Shown here: piece after piece, positions 1-8,484 of the stretch
Layout of the letters: each line of letters opens with the position of its first letter
How positions within the stretch are numbered: position 1 is the stretch's first letter
DNA from: an uncultured Clostridia bacterium
Lineage (GTDB): Bacteria > Bacillota > Clostridia > Christensenellales > Borkfalkiaceae
Length of the DNA: 63,626 nt
Assembly: GCA_947625095.1 (NCBI GenBank)
Contig: CANQMX010000011.1
Span: forward strand, 1-63,626
Reading direction: 5' to 3'
Program-made: the position numbers and the translations under genes
Notes under the pieces: model-generated
What the model was told of the DNA's origin: nothing
What the model saw: only the letters and a program-made list of their open reading frames with translations
Databases searched by the model: none

Positions 1-253
1 GCGCGCGGCGGGGAGCATGAAGGGGGCGCGCATAAATTTTACGGAGAAAAATTTTCGGGTTCATACTTGTATTATTCATATTTTTGCTTTTTATAATTTT
101 ACTTTTCATACTTTCATTTTACCATTCGTGGCGCGCGCTTTGAGGGATGTATGACACAAAAAATAAAAAAATTTTTCCGCAATTTTTACGGAAAAAAGGC
201 AGGGTGGATTTTGCGTATTACGGGAAAGTCGGCCGTAGTGTACCCAAGGAAAG

Positions 254-310
254 ATTCTCTCCCCCACGGGCAGACCGCGCTCCGCGCGGTCTGCCCGTGG
301 GGGAGAGAAT
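254..310. repeat. Perfect 26-bp inverted repeat, 5-nt loop
   Basis: The arms at 254-279 and 285-310 are exactly complementary around a 5-nt loop. The stem is very GC-rich and has no U-tract on either side, so it is not a standard intrinsic terminator. It may be a REP-like DNA element or a bidirectional transcription barrier. Confidence 0.85.
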
Positions 311-380
311 GAGGGGAGGGGCGGAATGGCGAGGGGGGATATTGCGGGCGGTGCGCGGCATGAGGGGGTGGACTTCGTTT

Positions 381-417
381 TTCGGGATTCTTCACCCCGC
401 AAGGGGGTTCAGAATGA
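381..417. repeat. REP-like hairpin with GATTCTTC / CAGAATGAC flanks
   Basis: A short self-complementary core (ACCCC, GCAAG, GGGGT) is bracketed by GATTCTTC on the left and CAGAATGAC on the right. The layout resembles the GATTTCTC / GAAATGAC elements near 9321 and 38646. It is probably a dispersed intergenic repeat; only one clear copy of this exact version is in the window. Confidence 0.5.
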
Positions 418-487
418 CGCGTAGAACAAGTGGGCGGGGCGGTATGAGGAGGTGTGCGGATGGCGGAAGGGCGTGGGGGGAAGGGGG

Positions 488-886
488 TCAGAGTTTCAGT
501 TTTTGATAGATATTGTCAATATTTGAGGTTGCGCCGCCGAAGGAAGGCCATGCGTTGATGTTGTCGCCCGCGGTGCGCGGGATGATGTGGATGTGAAAGT
601 GGGGGACGGATTGCCCCGCGCTTGCGCCGTTGGCGTTCAACAGATTGACGCCGTCGTAGCCGCACGCCTTCGTGCAGTGTTCGGCGATCAGTTTTACCGT
701 GCGCATGAGGCGATCCAATGTCTCCCCGTCGCAGTCGAAAATGTTTTCAAAGTGCCGCTTGGGAATGGCGAGCATATGTCCGTCCACGTCGCCCGCGATA
801 TCCATGAACACCAGCGTGTGCGCATCCTCATACACCTTTTCGCAGGGCAATTCGCCCGCCGCGATCTTACAGAAAATGCAATCCAT
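488..886 (-). CDS. HIT family nucleotide hydrolase/transferase-like protein
   Basis: This 132-aa protein belongs to the histidine triad family, small cytoplasmic enzymes acting on nucleoside phosphoramidates and related nucleotide conjugates. The signature is the HFHIHI motif, with histidines at about residues 96, 98 and 100 and II-PR following. The N-terminal CIFC pair and downstream H45 are typical of bacterial zinc-binding HIT (HinT-like) proteins. It is the last gene of a minus-strand group (secG, rnr, smpB, phosphodiesterase, this gene) and starts 9 nt after the preceding stop. The exact substrate cannot be read from sequence. Confidence 0.93.
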   Translation of the reverse strand: MDCIFCKIAAGELPCEKVYEDAHTLVFMDIAGDVDGHMLAIPKRHFENIFDCDGETLDRLMRTVKLIAEHCTKACGYDGVNLLNANGASAGQSVPHFHIHIIPRTAGDNINAWPSFGGATSNIDNIYQKLKL

Positions 887-895
887 TGCGAGTTT

Positions 896-2017
896 TTACT
901 CCTTTTTGCCGATGAGGGTGAGGGGAACGAGCATCTCCTCGGTGAGGGAGGCGTGGTGCCCCTTGTGGACGTGGGCGCGCTCGTGCAAAAGAAAGATGCG
1001 GTTGGTCTTGCCCACGGCGATGTAGTCGCCGAGAAGGGTTGCGTGCTCACCGCTGCCGCCGAAGTAGTTTTCGCGGACGAGTTCGCCGCTTTCGTACAGT
1101 TCGTAGTCCGCGCCGTACTTTTTGCGGAACATTTCTTCAAACTGCGGGCGGCAGTCCGCCTTGACGCGGAACGCCGTGGCGCGCGATTCCATGTAGGGCG
1201 GGGCGGAGAGAAGGGACAAAAGTTCCTCGTCCCTGTAGAGATAGATGTAGTCTGTAACATCCACCTGTCCGTGGTCGGCCGTGACGATGAGGAGGGTATC
1301 GGAGAGATTTTCAAACATCGCCTCCGTTTTGGCGTTCAGCCCGCCGATAACCGCCTTTGCCTCGGCGGAATGCACGCCGAAGCGGTGCATGGTGGCGTCG
1401 GGTTCATCGCAGTAGGCGTAGACAAACTGTTTGCCCGCGTTGCCGCAAATTTTTTCGATATAGGCGAAAAGTTCGTCGTGCGTTTGCCAGACGTAGCGGT
1501 TTTGATCGTCGTTATCCCAATAGTGCGGCACGACGACGCTGGTCGTATAGTCGGTGCGGGCTTCTTGGTAGAAGGGCTTGAAGGGCAACAGGGATTTGAC
1601 GTAGCCCTTTTGGATGGGTTCGCCCGTGGCGGCGTCCGTCTCGGGAAAGAGGTTGACGACGCGCTTTAATTCTTCCAAATAGAGACACCAGCCGAACCAG
1701 CCGTGCTCCATGGGGGTGAGGTTGGAAAGGAGGGAGGTCGTCGCGTTGGTGGTGGTGGAGGGGAAGGTGGAGGTCAGCGTTTGGCGGATGTTGCGGCGCA
1801 AAAAGGCGTCCTTTGCCAAATTTACCTCGATGGGATGGCTGCCAAGTCCGTCGAAGATGAGAAAGACGACGTTTTTATAGCCCTTTTTGAGTTCCGCGGC
1901 AAGCAGAGGCAGGGTGGGTTTCTCGTTGGGACAGCCCAAAAACTCCGCGAGCGTCGAGGTAATATTGATGATATTGTTGGAAAAATCGGGCTTGATAAAA
2001 TTTTTCGGCATATTCAT
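896..2017 (-). CDS. Alkaline phosphatase superfamily phosphodiesterase
   Basis: About 373 aa, resembling type I phosphodiesterase / nucleotide pyrophosphatase enzymes of the alkaline phosphatase superfamily, which use two metals and a Thr/Ser nucleophile. Visible marks are VVFLIFDGLG near the N-terminus (first metal Asp), the FPSTTTNATTS nucleophile loop and VTADHGQVD (metal Asp/His) toward the C-terminus. No signal peptide is visible, so it is likely cytoplasmic. I chose the ATG at 2017 (MNMPKNF) over a longer in-frame ATG at 2077, because the extension would run into smpB. Its substrate is unknown. It lies between smpB and the HIT gene in the same direction. Confidence 0.85.
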   Translation of the reverse strand: MNMPKNFIKPDFSNNIINITSTLAEFLGCPNEKPTLPLLAAELKKGYKNVVFLIFDGLGSHPIEVNLAKDAFLRRNIRQTLTSTFPSTTTNATTSLLSNLTPMEHGWFGWCLYLEELKRVVNLFPETDAATGEPIQKGYVKSLLPFKPFYQEARTDYTTSVVVPHYWDNDDQNRYVWQTHDELFAYIEKICGNAGKQFVYAYCDEPDATMHRFGVHSAEAKAVIGGLNAKTEAMFENLSDTLLIVTADHGQVDVTDYIYLYRDEELLSLLSAPPYMESRATAFRVKADCRPQFEEMFRKKYGADYELYESGELVRENYFGGSGEHATLLGDYIAVGKTNRIFLLHERAHVHKGHHASLTEEMLVPLTLIGKKE

Positions 2018-2070
2018 TGGCGTTTTTTCTCTTTTGATATAGTTTGGCGGGTCACCACTTTTGGGGTGGG

Positions 2071-2517
2071 TCACCACTCCTTGGCTTCCCTGTCCATAGC
2101 GCGCTTGACGTCGCGCTCTTTGAGCGCCTGCTTCTTATCGTAGGTGTGCTTGCCCTTGCAGAGGGCGATCTCCACCTTGACGAGGGCGTCCTTGAAGTAG
2201 ATTTTGAGGGGCACGAGGGTGTAGCCACGCTCGTTGACCCGCCCCACGATCTTGGAGATCTCGTAGCGGTGCAGGAGGAGTTTGCGATCCTTGCGCGAAT
2301 CGCGTGTGGAGAAGGCGCCGCTCTTATCGTAGAGGGCGATGTGCATATTTTTGAGGAAGATCTCGCCAGAGCGGATCTCGCAGAAGCTCTCGCCGAGCGA
2401 CGCCCTGCCCGCGCGCAGGGATTTGACTTCCGCGCCCTCCAATACGACGCCCGCCTCGTATTTATCCTCGATGAAGTACTCGAAGGAGGCGGATTTATTG
2501 ACTGCTATGATTTTCAT
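2071..2517 (-). CDS. smpB: SsrA-binding protein SmpB
   Basis: SmpB (148 aa) carries tmRNA to stalled ribosomes for trans-translation. The translation begins MKIIAVNKSASFEYFIEDKY and contains the family core GAEVKSLRAGRASL and the basic tail KGKHTYDKKQ with a lysine/arginine-rich end. The ATG at 2517 overlaps the rnr stop by 4 bp (ATGA) and has an upstream GAGGAAAAG ribosome site, so it is preferred over an upstream in-frame ATG. The rnr-smpB coupling is widespread in Bacillota and fits RNase R acting with trans-translation. No tmRNA gene is seen in the window. Confidence 0.97.
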   Translation of the reverse strand: MKIIAVNKSASFEYFIEDKYEAGVVLEGAEVKSLRAGRASLGESFCEIRSGEIFLKNMHIALYDKSGAFSTRDSRKDRKLLLHRYEISKIVGRVNERGYTLVPLKIYFKDALVKVEIALCKGKHTYDKKQALKERDVKRAMDREAKEW

Positions 2518-4592
2518 ATCTTTTCCTCGAAAGAAAATTGCACCCTTCTTGCGCCCCAATCGACGCCCGTGACGCGCACGCGGAGGCGCTCGCCCAAGCG
2601 GAAGGTGTGCCTGACGCCGCGGAGTAGATAGCGCTCCTCGACGAGCGTATAGGCGTCGTCGGGCAGCGTTTCGATGGGAATGAAGCCCTCGACGGTGTTG
2701 TCCATCTCGGCAAAGACGCCGAAAGAGGTGACGCCGGAGACGGTCGCCTCGTATTTTTCGCCCACCTTATCCTGCATATAGGCGACGATGTAGAGGGCGT
2801 CCACGTCGCGCTCGGCGTCCGCCGCGTTGCGCTCGCAGAGGGAGGACTGCGTTGCGGCCTCCTTTACGATATTTTGATGGAAATTTTTTGCCCGCGCGGG
2901 ATCGGTGAGGCTCTCCTTTATAATGCGGTGGATGCAGAGGTCGGGATAGCGGCGGATGGGGGAGGTGAAGTGGCAATAGCAGTCCGACGCAAGCCCAAAG
3001 TGCCCGATGTTTTCGGGCGAGTAGACCGCCTTCATCATGGAGCGGAGCATGACGCGGTTGACGAGGGGATAGAGGGGGGAGTTTTGCAGGGAGAGGAGCA
3101 GGTTGCGGTAGTCGGCAGGGGTGACGTTTTTCGGCTCGAACTTGGGCGCAACGCCCGCCCCCTTCAAAAATTCCGCAAAGTCCGCCGCCTTCTCCTCCGA
3201 AGGCCGCTCGTGCACGCGGTAGACGAAGGGCATCTGTTTTTCCGTCATGAGCGTTGCCACGCTCTCGTTGGCGAGCACCATGAACTGCTCGATCATCTCG
3301 TGCGAGATCGTGCGCTCGTAGTCGGGAATGGAAATTTTGCCGTCCGCGTATAGAATTTTTGCCTCTTTGACGTCGAGCGCGACACTGCCGCGCGCCGCCC
3401 GCGCATTTTTCAGGATATTGGTAAGTTCTACTGCGGTTTTTACGAAGTCGACGAGGTCGGGGTAGGCTTCGACGGCCGCTTTTTCGCCGTTTGCGATGGC
3501 GGTGACGGCGGTGTACGTCATGCGGTGGCGGGAGCAGATCACGGTGGGGGCGACGCGCCTATTCAGAACCTTGCCGCGGCTGTCCACCGTCATGAAACAG
3601 GAGAGGGTGAGGCGGGTCTCGCCCTCATTCAAGGAGCAAATGCCGTTGGAGAGCGCTTTGGGCAACATGGGGAGGACGCGGTCGGGAAAGTAGACGCTTG
3701 TACCGCGCTTGAACGCCTCGTTTTCGAGCGCAGAGCCGCGCTTCACATAGTGGGAGACGTCGGCGATGTGTACGCCGAGGTAGAATTTGCCGTTCTTCTT
3801 TTCGATGGAGATGGCGTCGTCGATGTCCCGCGTGTCCTCGCCGTCCACCGTGATGATGAGACGGCTGCGGAGGTCTTCTCTGCCCTCGAGGGCGGTGGGG
3901 GGAACGGTCTGCGGGATCTTGTCCGCCTCGCGGAGGACTGCTTCGGGAAACTCCTCCCGAAGGCCGTGGGCGCGGATGAGCGCCGACTCTTCCACCATAA
4001 AGTTGCCGTTGCTGCCCAAAATTTCGATAATTTCGCCCGTGGGCGTCTTGCCCGCGTACGAGGTGATGCGCGCGACCGCCTTCATGCCGTCCGCACAGCC
4101 GCCCGTCTTATCGGCGGGGATAAAGACGTCCTCGAAAAATTTGCGCTCGTCGGGAACGAGGTAGCCGCCCCGCTTTTCGCGGCGGAATACGCCGACCAAC
4201 TCGGTGTAGCCGCGGGAGAGCACGGCGAGCACTTCGCCCTCGTCGCGGGTGCGCTCCACATGGAAGGCGAGCACGGTATCGCCGTGCAGCGCGCCTTTGA
4301 GCGAACGGCGGGGGAGAAAGAGGTCGCCCGAGCCGTCTTCGGGAATGAAAAAGGCAAAACCGCGCTCGTTGGCGGAGATGACGCCCCGCTTGGCGCAAAA
4401 TTGCGCGGCGGTGCCGTAGCGGAAGCGGCTATCCGAGAGCAGTTCGCCCTCCCGAACGAGGGCGCGCAGATAGTCGCGCACGGCGAGGGCTTCGCGCCGT
4501 CCGAGGCGGAGTTCTTTGGAGATCTCGTCGTCCGTCATGAGGGCGAACGAGCCATCCTGTATTTTTGCTAAAAGCGATCGTTTGACGTTCAA
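2514..4592 (-). CDS. rnr: Ribonuclease R
   Basis: RNase R (692 aa) is a processive 3'-to-5' exoribonuclease that degrades structured RNA. The order visible is an N-terminal winged-helix-like region, cold-shock/OB segments (GDLFLPRRSLKGALHGD), the RNB catalytic domain with the acidic cluster VDGEDTRDIDDAIS (Asp residues about 250-259), and a C-terminal S1 domain (VSGVTSFGVFAEM). The usual long basic tail is absent; it ends FSFEEKI. The start is TTG, preceded by AGGTG. It lies 66 nt after secG and overlaps smpB by 4 bp. Confidence 0.96.
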   Translation of the reverse strand: MNVKRSLLAKIQDGSFALMTDDEISKELRLGRREALAVRDYLRALVREGELLSDSRFRYGTAAQFCAKRGVISANERGFAFFIPEDGSGDLFLPRRSLKGALHGDTVLAFHVERTRDEGEVLAVLSRGYTELVGVFRREKRGGYLVPDERKFFEDVFIPADKTGGCADGMKAVARITSYAGKTPTGEIIEILGSNGNFMVEESALIRAHGLREEFPEAVLREADKIPQTVPPTALEGREDLRSRLIITVDGEDTRDIDDAISIEKKNGKFYLGVHIADVSHYVKRGSALENEAFKRGTSVYFPDRVLPMLPKALSNGICSLNEGETRLTLSCFMTVDSRGKVLNRRVAPTVICSRHRMTYTAVTAIANGEKAAVEAYPDLVDFVKTAVELTNILKNARAARGSVALDVKEAKILYADGKISIPDYERTISHEMIEQFMVLANESVATLMTEKQMPFVYRVHERPSEEKAADFAEFLKGAGVAPKFEPKNVTPADYRNLLLSLQNSPLYPLVNRVMLRSMMKAVYSPENIGHFGLASDCYCHFTSPIRRYPDLCIHRIIKESLTDPARAKNFHQNIVKEAATQSSLCERNAADAERDVDALYIVAYMQDKVGEKYEATVSGVTSFGVFAEMDNTVEGFIPIETLPDDAYTLVEERYLLRGVRHTFRLGERLRVRVTGVDWGARRVQFSFEEKI

Positions 4593-4599
4593 TACAGCA

Positions 4600-4645
4600 C
4601 CTATATGTACAAAAGAAGGGCAGCCCGTGAGCCGCCCTTTGATAG
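4600..4645 (-). terminator. Imperfect hairpin between secG and rnr
   Basis: Read on the minus strand, AAGGGC pairs with GCCCTT and is followed by CTTTTG. The stem is interrupted, so partial termination (lowering rnr relative to secG) is more likely than full termination. The call is tentative. Confidence 0.4.
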
Positions 4646-4658
4646 ACCCGATTTTTTC

Positions 4659-4970
4659 TTACGCTTGCCAGATGGCGTCGATTTGCAGGATGAAGAATAC
4701 GACTGCAAGCACGCCGAGCACGATGAGGCAGATGGCCGTCCACATTTTCAGTTTGGATTCGAGCGACTTTCCTTTGTTCTTGCCGTAGAAGGTCTCGCTG
4801 GAGCCGCCGAGGGCATCGATGCCGCGGGAGTTGCCGGGCTGGATCATGACGAGCACGATGGCCGCAAGCGCCGCAATGCCCATGAGCGCGATGAGCACGA
4901 TGCACACGATCTGGTGGGGCAAATAGTGCGAAGGGGCAAGCAGGTTGGATACAAAAGACGTGAGATCCAT
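4659..4970 (-). CDS. secG: Preprotein translocase subunit SecG
   Basis: SecG (103 aa) is the small accessory subunit of the SecYEG channel in the cytoplasmic membrane. Two hydrophobic segments (about residues 20-43 and 78-99) flank the conserved cytosolic loop with IQPGNSRGIDALGGSSETFYGK, matching the family GLGG-like loop and its FFGK-type motif. The N-terminal leader before the first membrane segment is somewhat longer than usual. The ATG at 4970 is preceded by AGGAAG with 8-nt spacing. It heads the secG-rnr-smpB cluster and has its own near-consensus promoter. Confidence 0.95.
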   Translation of the reverse strand: MDLTSFVSNLLAPSHYLPHQIVCIVLIALMGIAALAAIVLVMIQPGNSRGIDALGGSSETFYGKNKGKSLESKLKMWTAICLIVLGVLAVVFFILQIDAIWQA

Positions 4971-5007
4971 GGAATTGACTTCCTTTTATTTACGAAATAC
5001 GAAAAAA

Positions 5008-5036
5008 AGTATAGCACACCCGAAGGAAAAACACAA
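5008..5036 (-). promoter_or_regulatory. Promoter for secG-rnr-smpB
   Basis: On the minus strand TTGTGT (5031-5036) and TATACT (5008-5013) are exactly 17 bp apart, about 40 nt before the secG ATG. Confidence 0.75.
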
Positions 5037-5114
5037 CTTTTTTTGCCATGCTTTTCTGAAATATTTGCACAAAAAACAAAATTTTCATCTTTTTTCAAAA
5101 GCGGCGCAGAGCGA

Positions 5115-5143
5115 TTGACAAACGCGCGCCCGTGTTTTATAAT
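5115..5143 (+). promoter_or_regulatory. Vegetative promoter for the 5166 gene
   Basis: A consensus TTGACA (5115-5120), 17 bp spacer and TATAAT (5138-5143) stand 22 nt before the ATG at 5166. Confidence 0.85.
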
Positions 5144-5165
5144 AGTACGGTATTGGTAGACGGAG

Positions 5166-6128
5166 ATGAGAATTTGCATTTACGGCGCGGGGGCGATGGG
5201 AACTTCGCTCGGAGCGCTGCTCACAAAGGAAGGGATCGCGTGCGACCTTGTGACGCGAAACAAAGAACACATTGACGCCTTAAAGTCGCGCGGGGCGGTG
5301 ATCTCGGGCGCAGAGCCCGTGCCCGTTTCGGCGCTTTTGCCCGAGGAGATGACGGGCAAATACGACTTCATCTTTCTTGCCACAAAACAGCGCGAAAACG
5401 ACAGCGTTTGTACATTTTTGAAGGACTTTTTGGCGCGCAACGGCGCGATCATCTCGGTGCAGAACGGCTTTCCCGAGGGGGAGATCGCCGAGTACTTCGA
5501 CGCGAACCGCGTGTATGGCTGCGCACTCTCGTGGGGTGCGGAGCGCGTGGGCGCGGGGGAGATAAAGGTGACCTCCACGGCGGGGTATCGCTTTGCGCTC
5601 GGCGCGTTCGGCACTGGGCTGCGCCTTAATGAGATCGAGGGAATTTTGAGCCGCGTCGGAAAGGTGACGGTGGGCGTTTTGACGGAACTGAGGTTTGCAA
5701 AACTTGCGACGAACGCCTCGCTTTCCACCCTCTCCGCGATCTCGGGGCTTACCTTCGGCGCACTCTCCCGCCAATATAAGAATATCTCGCTTGCGCTCAT
5801 CCGCGAAGTGTTTGCGGTGGCGCGCGCCTATGGCTGCACCAAATTGCCCCTGAACGGGCACGATTTATTCAAAGTTTTCGGAAAATTCGGGCGCATTGCG
5901 CTTCCCATTGCCTTCCGCCCGTACCGCGATACGCGCTCGGGGATGCTCCTCGACCTCAACGCGGGCAGACGGTGCGACGTGGACTATGTGGCGGGCGTCG
6001 TCGTCCGCGCGGGGGAGTACAAGGGGGTGGAAACGCCGCTGCTTGCCCGCGCCGTCGCCCTCGTGCACGACGTGGAAAACGGGCTTGCGGAGATCGCGCC
6101 CGAGAGTTTGCGGCTGTTATGCGACTGA
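5166..6128 (+). CDS. 2-dehydropantoate 2-reductase family protein
   Basis: This 320-aa protein matches the ketopantoate reductase (PanE/ApbA) family, NADPH enzymes of pantothenate and CoA synthesis. The N-terminus has the dinucleotide-binding motif GAGAMG (residues 7-12), followed by the domain typical of the family (FIFLATKQREND, ISVQNGF) and a helical C-terminal dimerisation domain. No other pan genes are adjacent, so it could act on a related 2-oxo acid; paralogues in this family often have unclear substrates. It overlaps the next gene by 10 bp, indicating translational coupling. Confidence 0.85.
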   Translation: MRICIYGAGAMGTSLGALLTKEGIACDLVTRNKEHIDALKSRGAVISGAEPVPVSALLPEEMTGKYDFIFLATKQRENDSVCTFLKDFLARNGAIISVQNGFPEGEIAEYFDANRVYGCALSWGAERVGAGEIKVTSTAGYRFALGAFGTGLRLNEIEGILSRVGKVTVGVLTELRFAKLATNASLSTLSAISGLTFGALSRQYKNISLALIREVFAVARAYGCTKLPLNGHDLFKVFGKFGRIALPIAFRPYRDTRSGMLLDLNAGRRCDVDYVAGVVVRAGEYKGVETPLLARAVALVHDVENGLAEIAPESLRLLCD

Positions 6129-6838
6129 TCCTCATCCGGCACGGCGACCCCGACTATGCGCGGGACACCCTCACGGAAAAGGGGTGGCGCGAGGCAAAAT
6201 TGCTTGCGGCGCGCGCAAAGGATTGGAAGGTGGACGACGCGTTCGTCTCTCCGCTCGGCCGCGCGCGGGACACCGCCTCCGCTTGCCTGAAGGCGTGGGG
6301 CAAGGAGGAGAGAGTCCTCGACTGGACGCAGGAATTTTACTTTGCATGGGCGGAAAAGGAGGGGAAACTCCCGCTGGTGTGGGATTTTTTGCCCGCGGAT
6401 TGGACGGAACACGATGAGAATTTCCGCGAGGCGGAATGGCTGAACCTTCCCCATGTTGCGCACGCGCGAACGCCCTACGAGGAGACGTGCGCCGCGCTTG
6501 ACGCCTTCCTCGAAGGCTACGGCTATGTGCGCACGGGCAGGTACTACCGCGTGGCCGCTCCGTGCGACAAGACCGTTGTCATCTTCTGCCATTTCGGCAT
6601 AACGATGATCATGCTCTCGCACCTTATCAATATCTCGGCGCAGACCCTCCTGCACGGGCTGTTTTTGCCGCCGACTTCGGTCACGATACTCAATACCGAG
6701 GAGCGGCGGGCGGGCGATGCCTATTTCCGCGCCGAGCGAATCGGGGATTGCGCCCACCTTTTGGCGGGCGGCGAGCCCATCTCCGCGAGTGGGTATTTTG
6801 CGGAGATCTTTCAGGAAAACAAGGAAAATCGGAGATAA
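6119..6838 (+). CDS. Histidine phosphatase superfamily protein
   Basis: A 239-aa phosphoglycerate mutase-like phosphatase. The catalytic RHG motif is at the N-terminus (MRLILIRHGDPDY), and the second catalytic His is in the FCHFGITMIML segment. Such enzymes dephosphorylate small metabolites or proteins through a phosphohistidine intermediate; the substrate cannot be inferred. I chose the ATG at 6119, which overlaps the previous stop, because the RHG motif must lie at the start; a longer frame from 5972 is antisense-like and overlaps the upstream gene. Confidence 0.88.
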   Translation: MRLILIRHGDPDYARDTLTEKGWREAKLLAARAKDWKVDDAFVSPLGRARDTASACLKAWGKEERVLDWTQEFYFAWAEKEGKLPLVWDFLPADWTEHDENFREAEWLNLPHVAHARTPYEETCAALDAFLEGYGYVRTGRYYRVAAPCDKTVVIFCHFGITMIMLSHLINISAQTLLHGLFLPPTSVTILNTEERRAGDAYFRAERIGDCAHLLAGGEPISASGYFAEIFQENKENRR

Positions 6839-6839
6839 T

Positions 6840-8471
6840 ATGGACTACAAATTGCTTGCGGAGCGGCTGCTCCCCGGGGAATATCCGTCCCCCGCATTTT
6901 ATGAGGAAAAATATCCTGCGCGCAATCTGCCGAAGGGGGCGGAGGTCACCCGCCTTGCACCCTCGCCGACGGGGTTTATCCACCTCGGAAACCTGTTCAG
7001 CGCGATCACCGACGAGCGTATCGCGCACCGCAGCAGCGGGATTGTGTACCTGCGCATCGAGGATACCGACTTGAAGCGCAAGGTGGACGGCGCGGTGGAG
7101 GCCGTCATCAGCGCGCTCAAATATTTTGACGTGAAATTCGACGAGGGGGCGGAGATCGGCGGCGATGAGACGTATGCGCCGTGGTATCAGCGCCAGCGCG
7201 CCGAGATCTACCGCGCCTTTGCAAAGAAACTCATTGAGGAGGGGAGGGCGTACCCCTGCTTTTGCACGGAGGAAGACCTGACGGCTCTGCGCGAGGAACA
7301 GACCAAAAACAAGGAGATCACGGGCTATTACGGCAAATACGCGAAGTGCCGCAACCTCACCGAGGAGGAGATCTACAAAAATCTCGACGCGGGCAAGCCC
7401 TTTGTCATCCGCCTGAGATCGCTCGGCAACCCCGAAAACAAATTCAAATTCCACGACGAGATCAAGGGGGACGTCACCGTCACCGAGAACGACCAAGACG
7501 TCGTGATCTTGAAGTCCGACGGCATCCCCACTTACCACTTCGCCCACGCCGTCGACGACCACTTTATGCGCACGACCATCGTCATCCGCGGCGAGGATTG
7601 GCTTGCGAGTTTGCCCATCCATATTGAGTTATTCGCGGCGCTCGGCTTTCCGCTCCCGCGCTACGGACACCATTGCTCCCTCATGAAACAGGACGGCGAG
7701 ACCCGCCGCAAACTCTCGAAGCGCAAAGACCCCGAACTCTCGCTGGAATTTTACAGAAAGGAGGGGTATTTCCCCCGCGCCGTCAAGGTTTATATGCTCA
7801 CGCTCCTCAATTCCAACTTCGAGGAGTGGTATCTGAAGAACCCCGACGCCGATTTGAACGAATTTCCCTTCAAGGCGGCGAAGATGAGTAAGAGCGGGGC
7901 GCTCTTTGACCTCGACAAACTCAACGATATCTCCAAGAACGAACTTGCCAAACTCTCCGAGGGGGAGATGGCGGAGTTTTTGCGGGAATGGGGGGAGGAA
8001 TTCGGCACGGAGGCGCAGAAAAAGTACTTTTTGGACGGGGAAAAACTGATGCGCGCGCTCGCCCTCTGCATGGGCGTGGGCGGCAAGAAACGCAGAAAGG
8101 ACTTTACGACCGCCTCGCAGGCCATGGAATTTATCAAATTTTTCTTCGAACGCCCCGCGGAGCACGAAGCGTACCGCGTGACGGACGGGGACAGGCGCGC
8201 TGTTTTGCAGGGCTTTTTGCGGCGTTACGACGCAAAGGACGACGCGCAGACGTGGTTTTCCAAAGTCAAGGAGGTAGCCGCGGAGAACGGCTTTGCCGCC
8301 GAGATGAAGGACTATAAGGAAAACCCCGAGGCGTACAAGGGGAGCGTTTCCGACGTCGCCGAGGTTCTGCGCATTGCAACGACGGGCAGAGCCAACACGC
8401 CCGATTTATATACCATCATGCAAATTTTGGGAGAAGAGGAGACGCGCGCGCGGCTGCAAGCGGAAGTGTGA
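6840..8471 (+). CDS. gltX: Glutamate--tRNA ligase (class I)
   Basis: The 543-aa protein is a GluRS-type class I synthetase, charging tRNA-Glu (and possibly tRNA-Gln in organisms using GatCAB). The HIGH-equivalent is TRLAPSPTGFIHLGN (H48, G50), and the KMSKS-equivalent is KLSKRK near residues 291-296. It has about 35 residues before the first motif and is longer than the usual 480-490 aa, so it belongs to a divergent branch. The ATG at 6840 follows GGAGATAAT, one base after the preceding stop. The C-terminal helical anticodon region is present. Confidence 0.88.
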   Translation: MDYKLLAERLLPGEYPSPAFYEEKYPARNLPKGAEVTRLAPSPTGFIHLGNLFSAITDERIAHRSSGIVYLRIEDTDLKRKVDGAVEAVISALKYFDVKFDEGAEIGGDETYAPWYQRQRAEIYRAFAKKLIEEGRAYPCFCTEEDLTALREEQTKNKEITGYYGKYAKCRNLTEEEIYKNLDAGKPFVIRLRSLGNPENKFKFHDEIKGDVTVTENDQDVVILKSDGIPTYHFAHAVDDHFMRTTIVIRGEDWLASLPIHIELFAALGFPLPRYGHHCSLMKQDGETRRKLSKRKDPELSLEFYRKEGYFPRAVKVYMLTLLNSNFEEWYLKNPDADLNEFPFKAAKMSKSGALFDLDKLNDISKNELAKLSEGEMAEFLREWGEEFGTEAQKKYFLDGEKLMRALALCMGVGGKKRRKDFTTASQAMEFIKFFFERPAEHEAYRVTDGDRRAVLQGFLRRYDAKDDAQTWFSKVKEVAAENGFAAEMKDYKENPEAYKGSVSDVAEVLRIATTGRANTPDLYTIMQILGEEETRARLQAEV

Positions 8472-8484
8472 GGAGGAGCGCACG

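Larger units (their letters stand above)
1..487. other. Gene-free 5' edge with inverted repeats
   Basis: No convincing gene is visible. Open frames here are short, low-complexity and overlap an inverted repeat. Positions 1-230 are AT-rich homopolymer runs interrupted by GC-rich words; 230-480 is GC-rich. It contains a 26-bp perfect inverted repeat (254-310) and a REP-like hairpin (381-417). The minus-strand operon ending at 488 probably terminates here, but I see no clear hairpin with a U-tract directly after it. Confidence 0.6.

Noticed and set aside
430..460. Further copy of the constant-flank element (GCGGTATGAGG near 440)
   Set aside because: Only one flank is recognisable and no paired stem or second flank follows.
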